A stretch of 64,000 nt of DNA from Bartonella phoceensis (GTDB lineage: Bacteria > Pseudomonadota > Alphaproteobacteria > Rhizobiales > Rhizobiaceae): assembly GCF_902825145.1 (NCBI RefSeq), contig NZ_CADEAD010000003.1, positions 1-64,000 of the forward strand, read 5' to 3'. Shown piece after piece: positions 9,947 to 22,102 of this stretch. The notes under the pieces were generated by a model. It was given only the letters and a program-made list of their open reading frames with translations. It ran no database searches and was not told where the DNA came from. The stretch's first letter is position 1, and each line of letters opens with the position of its first letter. The translations under genes were made by a program, and so were the position numbers.

Positions 9947-11293
9947 ATGGCATCAGCAGCAGAGCAATTTGCTTCTAATATAAACTTTGGTACTTTTTCA
10001 CGTGCAACTGAATTAAAAAAACGCATTTGGTTTACTCTAGCTGCGCTTCTTGTCTATCGCTTTGGTACTTATATTTCTCTCCCTGGTATTAATATAGACT
10101 CTTTGCGCCAGACATTTGAGCATCATGCATCTGGTGTTTTGGGATTGTTTAATATGTTTGCTGGAGGTGCTGTTGGGCGTATGGCAATTTTCACGTTGGG
10201 GATTATGCCTTATATATCGGCGTCGATTATTGTGCAATTGCTCACCTCAGTAATCCCTTCGTTGGAAACTCTCAAAAAAGAAGGTGAAGTAGGTCGTAAG
10301 GTTATTAATCAGTATACCCGCTATGTAACGGTTGTATTAGCAATTCTACAAGCATTTGGTGTCGCAGTTGCGCTTGAAACTGGTATAGGAACGGGGCTTC
10401 AAATTGTTATAGAGCCAGGTCTTATGTTTCGTATTTCTTCCGTTATTACACTTGTTGGGGGAACGATGTTTCTTATGTGGCTTGGTGAACAAATTACATC
10501 ACGCGGTGTTGGTAATGGGGTTTCTCTTATTATTTTTACAGGTATTGTGGCTAATCTCCCTTCTACTTTTGCTCAACTTTTGACTGCTCATAGTCAGGCC
10601 GATTTATCAACTTTTTTGTTAATAGGAATTGTTCTTATTGCGGTTTCTGTTATTGCAATTATTGTTTTTGTAGAGCGTGCGCAACGTCGAATTCTTATTC
10701 AATACCCGAAACGTCAGATTGGTAATCAAATGTTTCAAGGAGATATGTCACATCTTCCTTTAAAGTTGAATACTGCTGGTGTTATTCCGCCAATTTTTGC
10801 TTCGTCTTTGTTATTATTACCTGCAACTATTAATAATTTTTCTGATAAAATGCCACAGTGGATGCAGGCTATTTCTTATTCTCTTGGTCATGGGCAACCA
10901 CTTTATATGATTATTTATGCGCTTTTGATGGCGTTTTTTTGCTTTTTTTATACAGCTATTGTATTTAATCCAAGTGATACAGCAGATCAGTTGAAAAAGC
11001 ACTCTGGTTTTATTCCTGGAATTCGTCCTGGTGAACGTACAGCTGAGTATATTGATTATGTTTTGACACGTATTACTGTCGTGGGTGCAATTTATATTAT
11101 TTTGGTTTGTTTGCTACCTGAATTTATGATATCTGCGCTACAGGTTCCTTTTTATCTTGGGGGGACGTCCTTGTTGATTGTTGTTACTGTTACGCTTGAT
11201 ACAGTCGCTCAAATTCAGGGACATCTCGTTGCACACCAATATGAGGGATTGATTAAGAAGTCAAAACTTCGTGGAGGTAAAAGGAATCGATGA
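9947..11293 (+). CDS. secY: Protein translocase subunit SecY
   Basis: 448 aa, the usual length of the ten-helix channel subunit of the Sec translocon. The sequence shows the first-helix region ([18 protein letters not shown]), [28 protein letters not shown], and the cytoplasmic loop [14 protein letters not shown] [19 protein letters not shown], plus the [23 protein letters not shown] block (quoted in parts). AACTGGAGACG precedes the ATG. It overlaps adk by four bases, the arrangement seen in many alphaproteobacteria. Confidence 0.98.
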   Translation: MASAAEQFASNINFGTFSRATELKKRIWFTLAALLVYRFGTYISLPGINIDSLRQTFEHHASGVLGLFNMFAGGAVGRMAIFTLGIMPYISASIIVQLLTSVIPSLETLKKEGEVGRKVINQYTRYVTVVLAILQAFGVAVALETGIGTGLQIVIEPGLMFRISSVITLVGGTMFLMWLGEQITSRGVGNGVSLIIFTGIVANLPSTFAQLLTAHSQADLSTFLLIGIVLIAVSVIAIIVFVERAQRRILIQYPKRQIGNQMFQGDMSHLPLKLNTAGVIPPIFASSLLLLPATINNFSDKMPQWMQAISYSLGHGQPLYMIIYALLMAFFCFFYTAIVFNPSDTADQLKKHSGFIPGIRPGERTAEYIDYVLTRITVVGAIYIILVCLLPEFMISALQVPFYLGGTSLLIVVTVTLDTVAQIQGHLVAHQYEGLIKKSKLRGGKRNR

Positions 11294-11868
11294 GAATTGT
11301 TCTTTTAGGGCCTCCTGGAGCTGGGAAAGGTACACAAGCTAGAATATTAACTGAGAAATATAATATCCCTCAGCTATCGACGGGTGATATATTGCGTGAA
11401 GTTATTGCCAGAGAAACAGAAATTGGCAAAGAAGCTAAAGCTATTATGAGCTCTGGTGCTTTGGTTTCTGATAGCATTGTTAATCAAATTGTTTCTGATC
11501 GGATTGATGAAAATGATTGTGTAAACGGTTTTGTCTTGGATGGATATCCACGGACTGTCGGACAGGCAGAGGCCTTGCAGCAGATTTTGCAGTCAAAAGG
11601 TATACAACTTGATGCTGTTATCGAGTTGCGTGTTGATGAAGATGCATTGATTGAGCGAATGAAAAGACGCGTTGAGGAAACAATAACTTCTGGTGGGCAA
11701 GTCCGTTCCGATGATAATCCTGTTGCTTTTATGAAGCGATTAGTGGAATTTCGTGAGAAAACAGCGCCTCTATCGAAATTTTATTCAGAAAGGGGATTGT
11801 TAAAAGTAGTTGATGGTATGATTGATGTTACTGAGATATCACGTATAATCAGAGAGTTTCTTCAATAA
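11290..11868 (+). CDS. adk: Adenylate kinase
   Basis: 192 aa, the short form without the zinc-type LID insertion. P-loop [11 protein letters not shown] at residues 7-17, the AMP-binding LSTGDILR, and [13 protein letters not shown] are all present. It interconverts ATP+AMP and 2 ADP in the cytosol. Translationally coupled to secY through a four-base overlap. A terminator follows at 11956-11990, so adk closes this transcript. Confidence 0.97.
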   Translation: MRIVLLGPPGAGKGTQARILTEKYNIPQLSTGDILREVIARETEIGKEAKAIMSSGALVSDSIVNQIVSDRIDENDCVNGFVLDGYPRTVGQAEALQQILQSKGIQLDAVIELRVDEDALIERMKRRVEETITSGGQVRSDDNPVAFMKRLVEFREKTAPLSKFYSERGLLKVVDGMIDVTEISRIIREFLQ

Positions 11869-11955
11869 GTATTTTTTGAGAAATAAATGAAAAGTGTTGA
11901 CTTTTTTTGTGAAATCTATCAAAAATAGCTTTAATTTATTTCAACAAAGTGATCA

Positions 11956-11990
11956 GATTCGGAGCATATTTATGCCGGATCATTTTTTTT
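11956..11990 (+). terminator. Rho-independent terminator after adk
   Basis: GATTCGG (11956-11962) pairs with CCGGATC (11975-11981), allowing one G-U pair, around a 12-nt loop, and is followed closely by eight T residues. It separates the spc/secY/adk unit from the rpsM-rpsK-rpoA-rplQ unit. Confidence 0.75.
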
Positions 11991-12048
11991 CTGTAAGATG
12001 CATCAAGTATTTTACGGTTAATTGTCAACATAATCAAGGAGAATAGGC

Positions 12049-12417
12049 GTGGCTCGTATTGCTGGCGTCAATATCCCGACAAATAAGCGTGTAGTTATTG
12101 CGCTTCGGTATATCCACGGGATTGGACCAAAATTTGCTCAAGAAATTACTGAAAAGGTTGGCATTCCCATAGGGCGTCGTGTGCATGAACTTTCTGATAC
12201 AGAGGTGTTGCAAATTCGTGAGGCGATAGATCAAGGTTATCAAGTTGAGGGCGATCTTCGCCGTGAGGTTGCTATGAATGTTAAGCGTTTGATGGATCTT
12301 GGTTGTTATCGTGGTTTGCGTCATCGCCGTTCTTTGCCTGTTCGTGGGCAGCGTACGCATACCAATGCGCGCACGCGTAAGGGGCCAGCTAAGGCAATCG
12401 CTGGTAAGAAAAAATAA
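12049..12417 (+). CDS. rpsM: 30S ribosomal protein S13
   Basis: 122 aa from GTG at 12049, with a good AAGGAGAA ribosome-binding site. It starts with the usual [14 protein letters not shown] and ends in the [25 protein letters not shown] basic tail (in part). S13 bridges the 30S head to the large subunit. A 113-nt spacer to rpsK holds an AT-rich 9-bp hairpin (TTTCTTGTT 12447-12455, AACAAGAAA 12467-12475). No rpsD lies in this operon, as usual for the group. Confidence 0.97.
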   Translation: MARIAGVNIPTNKRVVIALRYIHGIGPKFAQEITEKVGIPIGRRVHELSDTEVLQIREAIDQGYQVEGDLRREVAMNVKRLMDLGCYRGLRHRRSLPVRGQRTHTNARTRKGPAKAIAGKKK

Positions 12418-12530
12418 AATTTTTTTTATTTAGGAAAAGGGTTTTGTTTCTTGTTTGAAATTTTTTAACAAGAAAAAAAAGGTGGAGCTGCTGGTATTAC
12501 GGCAGTGAGGAGATCGTTGAAAGGAAAACT

Positions 12531-12920
12531 ATGGCAAAGGAAGCCACACGTGTTCGTCGTCGTGAACGTAAAAATATTTCATCAGGTGTTGTGCATATCA
12601 ATTCAACATTTAACAATACAATGATTACCATTACTGATGCTCAGGGAAATACCATCGCTTGGTCGTCTGCTGGTGCTCAGGGGTTTAAAGGTTCGCGCAA
12701 ATCTACGCCTTTTGCTGCTCAGGTTGCTGCAGAGGATTGTGCTAGAAAAGCGCAGGAACATGGTATGCGCTCGTTGGAAGTTGAAGTTTGTGGCCCTGGA
12801 TCAGGTCGCGAGTCTGCTTTACGTGCATTGCAGTCTGTTGGTTTTGTCATTACTTCCATTCGTGATGTAACACCAATTCCTCATAATGGATGTCGTCCAC
12901 GAAAAAGGCGGCGTGTTTAG
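12531..12920 (+). CDS. rpsK: 30S ribosomal protein S11
   Basis: 129 aa. The characteristic [18 protein letters not shown] and the terminal [15 protein letters not shown] are exact family landmarks. S11 binds in the platform near the mRNA exit. GTTGAAAGGAAAACT precedes the ATG. It is followed by rpoA as in other alpha operons. Confidence 0.98.
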   Translation: MAKEATRVRRRERKNISSGVVHINSTFNNTMITITDAQGNTIAWSSAGAQGFKGSRKSTPFAAQVAAEDCARKAQEHGMRSLEVEVCGPGSGRESALRALQSVGFVITSIRDVTPIPHNGCRPRKRRRV

Positions 12921-13016
12921 TTGGGTATTGTGTTTTTTGTTGTCGGAGTCTTCTCTGATGTTCACATTGGTCGTTACGGTTGAATGGTAGCGAAACTAAA
13001 GAACGGGAATAAAAAT

Positions 13017-14030
13017 ATGATCCAGAAAAACTGGCAGGAACTAATTAAACCCAATAAGGTTGAGTTTTGTGCACATGATAATCCGAATATTTTGAGCGTG
13101 ATTGCGGAGCCTCTTGAGCGTGGTTTTGGCTTAACGTTGGGGAATGCACTTCGTCGCGTATTATTATCATCGCTTCGTGGTGCTGCAATTACCGCTGTAC
13201 AGATTGATGGTGTGTTACACGAATTTTCATCAATTCCGGGTGTTCGTGAGGATGTTACGGATATTATTCTTAATATTAAAGAAATTGCACTTCGTATGGA
13301 AGAAGAAGGTCCTAAACGTGTTGTTATTTCTAAAGAGGGTCCTGGTGTTGTGAAAGCTGGAGATATCAGTACTGTTGGGGATATGGAAATTCTGAATCCA
13401 GAACATGTGATTTGTACTCTTGATGAAGATGCTGAGATTCGTATGGAATTTATTGTCAATACAGGGAAGGGGTATGTTCCATCTGATCGCAATTGCGTTG
13501 ATGATACGCGAATAGGTCTTATTCCAGTTGATAGTCTTTATTCACCAATTCGTAAGGTATCTTATAAAGTAGAAAATACACGCGAAGGTCAAGTCTTGGA
13601 TTATGATAAATTAACGCTTACGATTGAGACGAATGGGGCTGTTAATGGAGAGGATGCTGTTGCTTTTGCAGCACGTATTCTTCAGGATCAATTGTCATTG
13701 TTTGTTAATTTCGAGGAGCCACAGAAGGAAGTTGTCGAAGAGTCTGATTCGGAACTTGCTTTTAATCCTGCGCTTCTCAAAAAAGTTGATGAATTGGAAC
13801 TTTCAGTTCGTTCGGCAAATTGTCTTAAAAATGATAATATTGTCTACATCGGGGATCTTATACAAAAGACAGAAGCTGAAATGCTTCGGACACCGAATTT
13901 TGGACGGAAGTCGTTAAATGAGATTAAAGAAGTTTTGGCGTGTATGGGGTTACATCTTGGTATGGAAATTTCTGCATGGCCGCCTGAAAACATTGATGAT
14001 CTTGCCAAGCGTTATGAAGATCAGTATTAA
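13017..14030 (+). CDS. rpoA: RNA polymerase subunit alpha
   Basis: 337 aa from the ATG at 13017; an upstream in-frame TTG-type extension from 12984 is unlikely because 13017 gives the family N-terminus [16 protein letters not shown]. The N-terminal dimerisation domain has [22 protein letters not shown] (split [13 protein letters not shown] / ALRRVLLSS). The C-terminal domain (about 255-325) carries the DNA-contacting helices [14 protein letters not shown] and [14 protein letters not shown]. It assembles beta and beta' and contacts UP elements and activators. Confidence 0.98.
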   Translation: MIQKNWQELIKPNKVEFCAHDNPNILSVIAEPLERGFGLTLGNALRRVLLSSLRGAAITAVQIDGVLHEFSSIPGVREDVTDIILNIKEIALRMEEEGPKRVVISKEGPGVVKAGDISTVGDMEILNPEHVICTLDEDAEIRMEFIVNTGKGYVPSDRNCVDDTRIGLIPVDSLYSPIRKVSYKVENTREGQVLDYDKLTLTIETNGAVNGEDAVAFAARILQDQLSLFVNFEEPQKEVVEESDSELAFNPALLKKVDELELSVRSANCLKNDNIVYIGDLIQKTEAEMLRTPNFGRKSLNEIKEVLACMGLHLGMEISAWPPENIDDLAKRYEDQY

Positions 14031-14054
14031 ATTTAGAATTTGAGGAGAAGGCTC

Positions 14055-14483
14055 ATGCGCCATAGTAAATCAGGCCGCAAGTTGAACCGGACTGCCAGTC
14101 ACCGTAAAGCGATGTTTTCTAATATGGCGGTTTCGCTGATTGAGCATGAGCAGATCGTGACAACGCTTCCAAAGGCTAAGGAAATTCGCCCTATTGTTGA
14201 AAAGTTAGTGACACTCGGTAAACGTGGAGGTTTGCATGCGCGTAGACAAGCAATTGCAGCACTTCGTGATACGGGGAAGGTTGCAAAGCTGTTTGATACG
14301 CTTGCTCCGCGTTATGCATCACGCAATGGTGGGTATTTGCGTATTATGAAAGCGGGATTTCGTACTGGCGATAATGCTCCTATGGCCGTTGTAGAATTTG
14401 TTGATCGTGATGTTGATGCGAAGGGTGCTGTAGATCATATGCGCATGGAAAATGCTGCAAATCAAAAAGAATCTTCTTCGTAG
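14055..14483 (+). CDS. rplQ: 50S ribosomal protein L17
   Basis: 142 aa from the ATG at 14055, which has TGAGGAGAAGG just upstream; the in-frame codons before it are not part of L17. It starts [20 protein letters not shown] and contains the conserved [19 protein letters not shown]. Last gene of the alpha operon, ended by the terminator at 14514-14539. Confidence 0.97.
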   Translation: MRHSKSGRKLNRTASHRKAMFSNMAVSLIEHEQIVTTLPKAKEIRPIVEKLVTLGKRGGLHARRQAIAALRDTGKVAKLFDTLAPRYASRNGGYLRIMKAGFRTGDNAPMAVVEFVDRDVDAKGAVDHMRMENAANQKESSS

Positions 14484-14513
14484 AGAAAGCGTTTTTTTCT
14501 ATTGAATTTTAGG

Positions 14514-14539
14514 AAGCCGCCTTTCAGGGCGGTTTTTTT
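14514..14539 (+). terminator. Rho-independent terminator of the ribosomal cluster
   Basis: AAGCCGCC (14514-14521) pairs with GGCGGTTT (14528-14535) around a six-base loop TTTCAG, and the T run continues the descending arm. It stands 30 nt after the rplQ stop. Confidence 0.9.
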
Positions 14540-14744
14540 ATGAACATTTTCGATTCTATTATTGTTCTATAAATATGAAGTAATATTACAACATATTGAA
14601 TTTATTTGATTTTATAATATTTTTGATTCAAATGGTTGTTTTTCTTCTTCATTATAAATATTAATAGAAATCCTTAATTTTATAGAAGATAAGAGATTTC
14701 TTGTCCTACTTAATATTAGAGTAGGTTATTTAAAGGAGTGAGTA

Positions 14745-16139
14745 ATGAGGTATTCTTTTTGGGCGTGTCTTTTTTTTGCTAGTATGATGCAGATATCTTT
14801 TCATTGCGCGCATGCTCAAATTCCGCAAACACAAAAAGAAATCACTCTTTCATTTGCCCCTTTAGTTAAAAAGACTATTCCATCTGTTGTAAATATTTAT
14901 GCGGCTCGACAAATTAGAGTACGTTCACCTTTTGAAGGAGATCCATTTTTTGAGCAGTTTTTTGGTCGTTTTCGAAATAATCTACCTGTACGTAAACAAT
15001 CTTCATTAGGCTCTGGGGTGATTGTTGATTCACGTGGGTTGATTGTTACGAATTACCATGTCATTAAGGATGCAAGCGAAATTAAAGTTGCTCTTTCTGA
15101 TGGTCGGGAATTTGAGAGTAAGGTTATGCTCAAAGATGAAGCGACTGATATTGCTGTGCTTGAAATTGATACAAAGGGTGCGCAGTTTCCGGTTCTTTCT
15201 TTGGGAGATTCTGATGCTGTTGAAGTGGGAGATCTTGTTTTAGCAATTGGTAATCCTTTTGGTGTTGGTCAAACGGTTACAAGCGGTATTGTTTCAGCAC
15301 AAGCGCGTACACGTGTTGGTATTTCTGATTTTGACTTTTTTATTCAGACAGATGCTGCCATTAATCCTGGAAACTCTGGTGGTGCTTTGGTTGATATGAA
15401 AGGACAATTAATTGGGATTAATACCGCTATTTATTCACGTTCAGGTGGTTCTGTGGGAATTGGTTTTGCTATTCCGGCAAATCTTGTAAAAGTGATGCTT
15501 GATACTGTAAAACGTGGTGGGAAGTATTTTGTGCCACCTTATATTGGTGCATCTTTTCAAAATGTTACACCTGATATTGCAGATGGTTTAGGTTTAGAAC
15601 ATCCCTATGGTGCTCTTGTTATTGAAGTTGTCAAAGACAGTCCTGCGGCAAAAGCTGATTTGAAAGTAGGCGATGTTATTTTAAGTGTGCAAGGGGTGCG
15701 CGTTGATAGCCCAGATAGTCTTGGATACCGTTTGATGACGACTGGTATTGGGCATAGCCTTGTTGTAGAATATTTACGAGGTGGAAAAATTTTAAAGACA
15801 CAAATAACTGTTTCACCGATATCGGAGGATGCATTTGCAAAATCTGAAAAAATTATTGGTGAAGGCCCTCTTTCTGGTGCTGAAGTATTAGATTTAACGC
15901 CGCAAAATAGTCGACGTTTTCGCCTTCCTATATCTGCAAGAGGTGTTGTGATTACCAGTCTTGATGAAATGAGTAATGCTGCTGGAATTTTTCGTCCAGG
16001 AGATATTTTGCGTGTTGTTAATGGTCATAAAATTCAAACAGTTAGTCAGTTGAAAAAGGTTCTTATGCAAGGTCGCCCAAATATGTGGCAATTGGAGTAT
16101 GAACGTGATGGGATGTATATTCGCCAGTTTATTCGCTGA
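14745..16139 (+). CDS. Periplasmic serine endoprotease, DegP/HtrA (Do) family
   Basis: 464 aa. A signal peptide ends near residue 24 (CAHA|Q). The trypsin-like domain has the triad His105 (TNYHVI), Asp135 (ATDIAVL) and Ser211 (GNSGGAL). Two PDZ domains follow, about 260-355 and 375-460. The family degrades or refolds misfolded envelope proteins. It lies alone between the rplQ terminator and the broken rarA. Whether it is functionally DegP or DegQ cannot be decided from sequence alone. Confidence 0.93.
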   Translation: MRYSFWACLFFASMMQISFHCAHAQIPQTQKEITLSFAPLVKKTIPSVVNIYAARQIRVRSPFEGDPFFEQFFGRFRNNLPVRKQSSLGSGVIVDSRGLIVTNYHVIKDASEIKVALSDGREFESKVMLKDEATDIAVLEIDTKGAQFPVLSLGDSDAVEVGDLVLAIGNPFGVGQTVTSGIVSAQARTRVGISDFDFFIQTDAAINPGNSGGALVDMKGQLIGINTAIYSRSGGSVGIGFAIPANLVKVMLDTVKRGGKYFVPPYIGASFQNVTPDIADGLGLEHPYGALVIEVVKDSPAAKADLKVGDVILSVQGVRVDSPDSLGYRLMTTGIGHSLVVEYLRGGKILKTQITVSPISEDAFAKSEKIIGEGPLSGAEVLDLTPQNSRRFRLPISARGVVITSLDEMSNAAGIFRPGDILRVVNGHKIQTVSQLKKVLMQGRPNMWQLEYERDGMYIRQFIR

Positions 16140-16147
16140 GGTTTTTT

Positions 16148-17467
16148 TTGAATAAAGATTTTTTTACTTCGCCTTTTGATCTCTCTATTAATAAAAATCG
16201 ACCACTCGCGGAAAGGATGCGTCCTCGTTCTCTTGGTGATGTAATAGGACAAGAGCATTTACTTGGAGAGAAAGGGGTGCTTTCGCGTATGTTGGTAACC
16301 GGCTCGATTGGTTCGATGATTTTCTGGGGACCTCCGGGGACGTGAAAAACAACGATTGCACGTTTATTAGCACTTGAAACAAATTACGCTTTTGAGCAAG
16401 TTTCTGCTATTTTTACTGGGGTTTCTGAACTTAAGAAAATTTTTGAAGTTGCTCAGAGGCGTTTTATGGCTGGATGTCGAACGCTTCTCTTTGTTGATGA
16501 AATTCATCGCTTTAATCGGGCACAGCAGGATAGTTTTCTTCCTGTTATGGAAGAGGGCACTATAATTCTTATAGGTGCAACAACCGAAAATCCTTCATTT
16601 GAACTGAATGCTGCTCTTCTTTCTCGTGCACGTATTTTGACATTTCTTCCACATGACAATGGAAGTTTAGGTATGCTTTTAAAACGCGCTGAAGAGGTGG
16701 AAGAAAAGCTTCTTCCCGTAAATGATGATGCCAGAGATATTTTGATAGGGATGTCTGACGGTGATGCACGAGCAGCGTTAACATTGGCAGAGGAAGTTTG
16801 GTATGTTGCACGAGAGGGGGAGATGTTTGATGCTGCGGCTTTGCAAGAGATCATCCAGCGTCGTGCACCGATTTATGACAAAGGACGAGAGGGACACTAT
16901 AATCTCATTTCAGCGTTGCATAAATCAGTTCGGGGGTCTGATCCTGATGCTGCGCTTTATTATTTAGCACGTATGTTTGATGCTGGTGAAGATCCTCTCT
17001 ATATTGGGCGGAGATTGGTTCGTATGGCTGTTGAAGATGTTGGTTTGGCAGATCCGCAAGCTCTTGTCATTTGTAATGCTGCAAAGGATGCTTATGATTA
17101 TTTAGGTTCACCAGAGGGAGAGTTAGCTTTGGCGCAAGCATGCCTTTATGTTGCAACTGCACCAAAATCAAATGCGACATATCTTGCGTATAAAGCAGCA
17201 TTGCATTGTGCGCGTAAAAATGGTTCTTTGCCTCCTCCTAAGCATATCCTTAATGCGCCTACAAAATTTATGAAGGAAGAAGGATATGGCCATGGTTATC
17301 GTTATGACCATGATGAACCAGATGCTTTTTCAGGGCAGGAATATTTTCCTGAAAAACTTGGGCGCCAGAGCTATTATCAACCACAAGAACGTGGTTTTGA
17401 GCGTGAGATTGCTAAGCGTCTTGAGTGGTGGAAGAAATTGCGTAAAAAACGAGCTGATCAAGAATAA
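16148..17467 (+). pseudogene. rarA: rarA/mgsA (replication-associated recombination AAA+ ATPase), in-frame stop
   Basis: The frame runs from a TTG start at 16148 to 17467 (439 codons) and matches RarA/MgsA throughout: N-terminal [20 protein letters not shown], Walker B LLFVDEIHRFNR, sensor TTENPSFELN, and the C-terminal cluster with RRLVRMAVEDVGLADPQAL. One codon, TGA at 16343-16345 (codon 66), breaks it. It falls in Walker A, reading GPPGT-stop-KTT, where GGA (Gly) is expected. No frameshift is present on either side. Downstream internal starts would lack the P-loop, so an active ATPase is not made without readthrough. A sequencing error cannot be excluded from this sequence alone. Confidence 0.85.
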
Positions 17468-18090
17468 AACTTTAGTTAAGATTTAAAATTTTGTATTGCG
17501 CTTAAATTTATTTTTCTTCAGTGATGTAATAATAATTCTATTAACAGGTTATATGTTATTCCTTAAACACTTATCATTCTTCGTAGAGTAAAAAATTCTC
17601 CTTTTTGTGTAAAAATTAATATATGCTTAAAATTCAAATTTAAGAAATATTTGTTTATCTTTAATATCCATTGGCTAATTTGTATTTATGTTTATGGGAT
17701 CGTGCGGTTTTGATTGGTGATGTATTTTCCGGTTATAAAGAATAGGGGATTGGTGAAGAGATATGTTCTTTTCCTATATTTACAAAGGAATATGAGGAGA
17801 GGTTGTGTAGAAAGTGACATATTGAAATTCAAATAGTTTCTTTATCTAGAGAAAAAATATAATTGTATCATATCGTTCGTCTTTACAGGTGGGTGTTTTG
17901 TTGGCGTGTATTTTGTGTCATAAGATTAAAGAATGGTAAACTTTTTTGTTCTGGTCATGAGATTTTATGGACACAATGGAGGAATGAGAATAAAAATAGT
18001 CTGTGAAAATCTCAACTCAAGACTTTAGTTAAGCTAAAATAACAGTGTACACTGGAAATTGGATATTGTGAATTGGTCAAGGATATAATC
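17468..18090. other. Spacer between rarA relic and recA, no gene seen
   Basis: About 620 AT-rich bases with no supportable reading frame. A perfect 12-base direct repeat ACTTTAGTTAAG lies at 17469-17480 and 18022-18033, bracketing most of the spacer. The recA promoter is presumably here. I looked for the alphaproteobacterial LexA pattern GTTC-N7-GTTC and did not find a full match. Confidence 0.6.
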
Positions 18091-19134
18091 GTGGATAAAA
18101 CAAAAGCTCTCGATGCTGCTCTCTCACAAATTGAACGTTCTTTCGGTAAAGGCTCAATTATGCGTCTTGGGCAAAAAGAGCAGGTTGTTGAAATTGAAAC
18201 AATCTCAACGGGTTCATTATCTTTGGATATTGCTTTGGGGGTAGGTGGATTACCAAAGGGGCGTATTGTTGAGATTTATGGACCAGAAAGTTCTGGAAAA
18301 ACGACACTGGCTCTTCATGCTATTGCTGAGGCACAGAAAATTGGTGGAATTTGTGCTTTTATTGATGCGGAGCATGCTCTTGATCCTATTTATGCGCGTA
18401 AGCTTGGTGTTGATTTAGAAAATTTATTTATTTCTCAGCCAGATACGGGTGAACAGGCATTAGAGATTACAGAAACCTTGGTTCGTTCTGGTGCTGTTGA
18501 TGTGCTTGTTGTTGATTCTGTAGCAGCTTTAACACCACGTGCGGAAATTGATGGTGAAATGGGTGATGCATTACCTGGATTGCAAGCGCGGTTGATGAGT
18601 AAAGCTTTGCGGAAACTCACTGCGTCAATTTTTCGCTCTAACTGTATGGTGATTTTTATTAATCAAATTCGCATGAAAATTGGCGTGATGTTTGGTTCCC
18701 CTGAAACAACAACAGGAGGGAATGCCTTAAAGTTTTATGCTTCTGTTCGTTTGGATATTCGTCGTATTGGCTCCATTAAGGATCGGGATATGATCGTTGG
18801 CAATCAGACGCGTGTTAAAGTTGTCAAAAATAAATTGGCACCTCCATTCAAGCAGGTTGAGTTTGATATTATTTACGGTGAAGGTATTTCCAAATTAGGT
18901 GAATTGATTGATTTGGGAGTCAAAGTTGGCATTGTGGAAAAATCTGGTTCGTGGTTTTCATATAATTCTCAACGTTTAGGGCAGGGACGAGAAAATGCGA
19001 AACAGTTTTTACGCGAACATGCAGAAATCGCTACAGAAATCGAAACCGCTTTGCGTCAAAATGCTGGTTTGATCGCCATTGGATTGTTAGAAAATGCAGG
19101 GTCAGATATTACAGAAAGCGATGAAGAGATTTGA
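18091..19134 (+). CDS. recA: Recombinase RecA
   Basis: 347 aa from GTG at 18091, chosen because AAGGA lies at 18079-18083, seven bases upstream; an in-frame TTG at 18073 would put that site inside the gene. Walker A GPESSGKT at residues 64-71, then the MAW-type [15 protein letters not shown] and loop-2 region [16 protein letters not shown] are intact. It performs strand exchange and activates the SOS coprotease reaction. alaS follows in the same direction after 210 nt, as in other Hyphomicrobiales. Confidence 0.97.
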   Translation: MDKTKALDAALSQIERSFGKGSIMRLGQKEQVVEIETISTGSLSLDIALGVGGLPKGRIVEIYGPESSGKTTLALHAIAEAQKIGGICAFIDAEHALDPIYARKLGVDLENLFISQPDTGEQALEITETLVRSGAVDVLVVDSVAALTPRAEIDGEMGDALPGLQARLMSKALRKLTASIFRSNCMVIFINQIRMKIGVMFGSPETTTGGNALKFYASVRLDIRRIGSIKDRDMIVGNQTRVKVVKNKLAPPFKQVEFDIIYGEGISKLGELIDLGVKVGIVEKSGSWFSYNSQRLGQGRENAKQFLREHAEIATEIETALRQNAGLIAIGLLENAGSDITESDEEI

Positions 19135-19344
19135 TGGGATATTTTTTGAGCGTAATTCCTTCCTTTAAAATTTTTCTGTTTTTATTTATTGGAAGTTTTT
19201 AAATATAAAGTCGCTTATTTCTAAGCTTTTTTGGGCAAATATTCCACTTTTTGATTAAATTGACTCCAAGCGTGGCAAAAAGGATATTTAAGTAAGGGTG
19301 GGTTTTGCTTTTATTGTTTTGTGCTGTAGTCTGCAGGTGTCGAT

Positions 19345-22008
19345 ATGAATAGCGTTAAGAACATACGGTCAACTTTTCTCGATTATTTTCGTTTTCATGG
19401 GCATGAGGTTCTTTCTTCTAGCCCACTTGTTCCACGTAATGATCCCACACTCATGTTTACAAATGCAGGAATGGTACAATTTAAAAATGTTTTTACTGGA
19501 CTTGAACAGAGACCTTATAGACAGGCAACAACAGCACAAAAATGTGTTCGTGCGGGTGGAAAGCATAATGATCTTGACAATGTTGGCTATACGGCACGCC
19601 ATCATACATTTTTTGAAATGTTGGGTAATTTTTCTTTCGGTGATTATTTCAAAGAAAAAGCCATTTTTTTATCATGGAACCTTTTAACAAAGGAATTTTG
19701 TCTCCCAAAAGATAAATTGTTGGTGACAGTTTACCATAGTGATGATGTTGCGGCAGAGTTGTGGCGTAAAATTTCAGGTCTTCCGGACGACAAAATTGTT
19801 CGTATTGCGACGGCTGATAATTTTTGGGCGATGGGGGATACAGGTCCCTGCGGTCCTTGTTCGGAGATTTTTTATGATCATGGTGATCAAATCTGGGGAG
19901 GACCTCCTGGAAGTATGGAAGAAGGTGGCGATCGCTTTATTGAGATTTGGAATCTTGTCTTTATGCAGTATGAGCAGGTGAGCAAAGAAGAACGTGTTGA
20001 ATTACCTCACCCTTCTATCGACACAGGTATGGGATTGGAGCGTATTGCTGCTGTTTTACAAGGCGTTCATGATAATTATGACATTGATCTTTTTCGTGCA
20101 TTAATCAGTGCATCACAAGAGATAACAGGAATTGAGGCGACGGGTGATTTTGTGGCAAGCCACCGTGTAATTGTTGATCATCTTCGCTCATCAGCGTTTT
20201 TGATTGCTGATGGTGTTCTTCCTTCTAATGAAGGGAGGGGATATGTTTTACGGCGCATTATGCGTCGTGCTATGCGTCATGTGCATCTTCTTGGTGCTAA
20301 AGAGCCTTTAATGTGGCGTCTTTTGCCTGCTTTGATCCGGGAAATGGGACAAGCTTATCCTGAATTGGTGCGTGCTGAGGTATTGATTACAGAAATTTTA
20401 AAGTTAGAAGAAATGCGTTTTCGCAAAACACTTGAACGTGGACTTGGTTTGTTAAATGAAGAAAGTATTCATCTTAAAGAAGGAGATCATTTAAATGGTG
20501 AAGTCGCTTTCAAGCTTTATGATACCTATGGTTTCCCGCTTGATTTAACGCAAGATGTTCTTCGGCGTCGTGGAATATCTGTTGATGTTGCTGCTTTTGA
20601 TAAAGCGATGGAGCGTCAGAAAGAGGAAGCGCGTGCCAATTGGTGTGGTTCTGGTGAAGTTGTAACAGAGACGGTTTGGTTTTCTATTCGTGATCAGGTG
20701 GGGGCTACAGAATTTTTGGGTTATGAAACAGAAAAAGCCGAAGGGGTTATTACAGCTCTTGTGTGTGATGGTGAAATCGTTGATCATATTTCTTCAGGAC
20801 AAAAAGCTATTCTTGTTGTGAATCAGACGCCTTTTTATGGTGAATCTGGTGGGCAGGTTGGCGATAGTGGTATCATTTCTGGAGAAAGTTTTGTTTTTAA
20901 AGTGCATGACACTCAGAAAAAGGGTGATGGTGTTTTTATCCATATTGGAGAAATTCAATCTGGTCAGGCAAAGATATTTGATTGTGTAGAATTAGCCGTT
21001 GATGTTGTTCGTCGTAGAAAGATCCGTGCAAACCATTCTGCTACCCATTTATTACATGAAGCTTTACGTCAAATATTGGGAGCTCATGTTATACAAAAGG
21101 GTTCCCTTGTATCGCCGGATCGGTTGCGTTTTGATTTTTCCCATCCAAAATCCGTTTCTTTGGAGGAATTGAAAAAAATAGAAAATTTAGCAAATGATAT
21201 TGTTTTGCAAAATAGTGAAGTAACAACACGCCTTATGCTTGTGGATGATGCAATTTCTGAAGGAGCAATGGCATTATTTGGTGAAAGATATGGTGACGAA
21301 GTGCGCGTTGTTTCTATGGGAAACCAGTTTGAACAGAGAGAATTAAAAAAGAATTGGTCCGTTGAGCTTTGTGGAGGAACACATGTGAAGAGGACGGGGG
21401 ATATTGGTTTAATTCATATTGTTTCTGAAAGTTCTGTAGCGGCTGGAGTACGTCGTATTGAAGCTTTAACAGGCACAGCTGCACGCCTTTATCTTACGCA
21501 CCAAGATGAGCGTATCCTTGAAATTGCTAATCTTTTAAAAGCTTCTTCTGTTGATGTGGAAGAACGGGTTCAGATTTTACTTGATGATCGTCGTAAACTT
21601 GAAAGAGAGTTGAATGACCTACGCAAGAAAATGCTGCTGAATGGTGGAACGAGGCAAGGTGGTCAAGAAGATATTACCATTATTAATGGACTTTCTTTTA
21701 TGGGACGTGTTGTGCACAATATTTCACCGCGGGATCTTAAAGCGTTAGTGGATTCTGGAAAAAAACAGGTTGGATCTGGGATTGTTGCTTTTATTACTGT
21801 TTCAGAGGATGGTAAAGGGAGTGCTATTGTTGGTGTTACGGATGATTTAACAGATAAGTTGAATGCTGTTGACCTCGTTCGTATTCTTTCGGGTGTTCTT
21901 GGTGGTCAAGGTGGTGGTGGCCGCCCTGATATGGCGCAGGCTGGTGGTCCTGAAGGAAATAAGGCGAATGAGGCACTTGTAGTACTAAAATCTTCTCTTG
22001 CAGGATAA
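19345..22008 (+). CDS. alaS: Alanine--tRNA ligase
   Basis: 887 aa, full length. The class II catalytic core is at the N-terminus ([36 protein letters not shown], quoted here only in part as [19 protein letters not shown]). The editing domain has [11 protein letters not shown] (HXXXH) near residue 563 and CGGTHV near 675. The C-terminal region ends with the glycine-rich [16 protein letters not shown] motif. It charges tRNA-Ala and clears mischarged Ser/Gly. Converges with ndvA. Confidence 0.97.
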   Translation: MNSVKNIRSTFLDYFRFHGHEVLSSSPLVPRNDPTLMFTNAGMVQFKNVFTGLEQRPYRQATTAQKCVRAGGKHNDLDNVGYTARHHTFFEMLGNFSFGDYFKEKAIFLSWNLLTKEFCLPKDKLLVTVYHSDDVAAELWRKISGLPDDKIVRIATADNFWAMGDTGPCGPCSEIFYDHGDQIWGGPPGSMEEGGDRFIEIWNLVFMQYEQVSKEERVELPHPSIDTGMGLERIAAVLQGVHDNYDIDLFRALISASQEITGIEATGDFVASHRVIVDHLRSSAFLIADGVLPSNEGRGYVLRRIMRRAMRHVHLLGAKEPLMWRLLPALIREMGQAYPELVRAEVLITEILKLEEMRFRKTLERGLGLLNEESIHLKEGDHLNGEVAFKLYDTYGFPLDLTQDVLRRRGISVDVAAFDKAMERQKEEARANWCGSGEVVTETVWFSIRDQVGATEFLGYETEKAEGVITALVCDGEIVDHISSGQKAILVVNQTPFYGESGGQVGDSGIISGESFVFKVHDTQKKGDGVFIHIGEIQSGQAKIFDCVELAVDVVRRRKIRANHSATHLLHEALRQILGAHVIQKGSLVSPDRLRFDFSHPKSVSLEELKKIENLANDIVLQNSEVTTRLMLVDDAISEGAMALFGERYGDEVRVVSMGNQFEQRELKKNWSVELCGGTHVKRTGDIGLIHIVSESSVAAGVRRIEALTGTAARLYLTHQDERILEIANLLKASSVDVEERVQILLDDRRKLERELNDLRKKMLLNGGTRQGGQEDITIINGLSFMGRVVHNISPRDLKALVDSGKKQVGSGIVAFITVSEDGKGSAIVGVTDDLTDKLNAVDLVRILSGVLGGQGGGGRPDMAQAGGPEGNKANEALVVLKSSLAG

Positions 22009-22102
22009 TTTCTGATTACTTCTATTGCTTGGCTTCTCAATCTCTTCAAGAGAGAAGACGTGCTTTAGAGGAGGTTCTTACTTTAAAAGTTGAATATTCC
22101 CT

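Noticed and set aside
16343..16345. TGA in rarA as a selenocysteine or recoded tryptophan codon
   Set aside because: The position is the invariant Walker A glycine, neither residue would work there, and no SECIS-like hairpin follows directly. A GGA-to-TGA substitution is simpler.
17870..17960. Possible LexA box upstream of recA (GTTC at about 17875 and 17948)
   Set aside because: Neither GTTC has a second GTTC seven bases on, so the alphaproteobacterial LexA pattern is incomplete.
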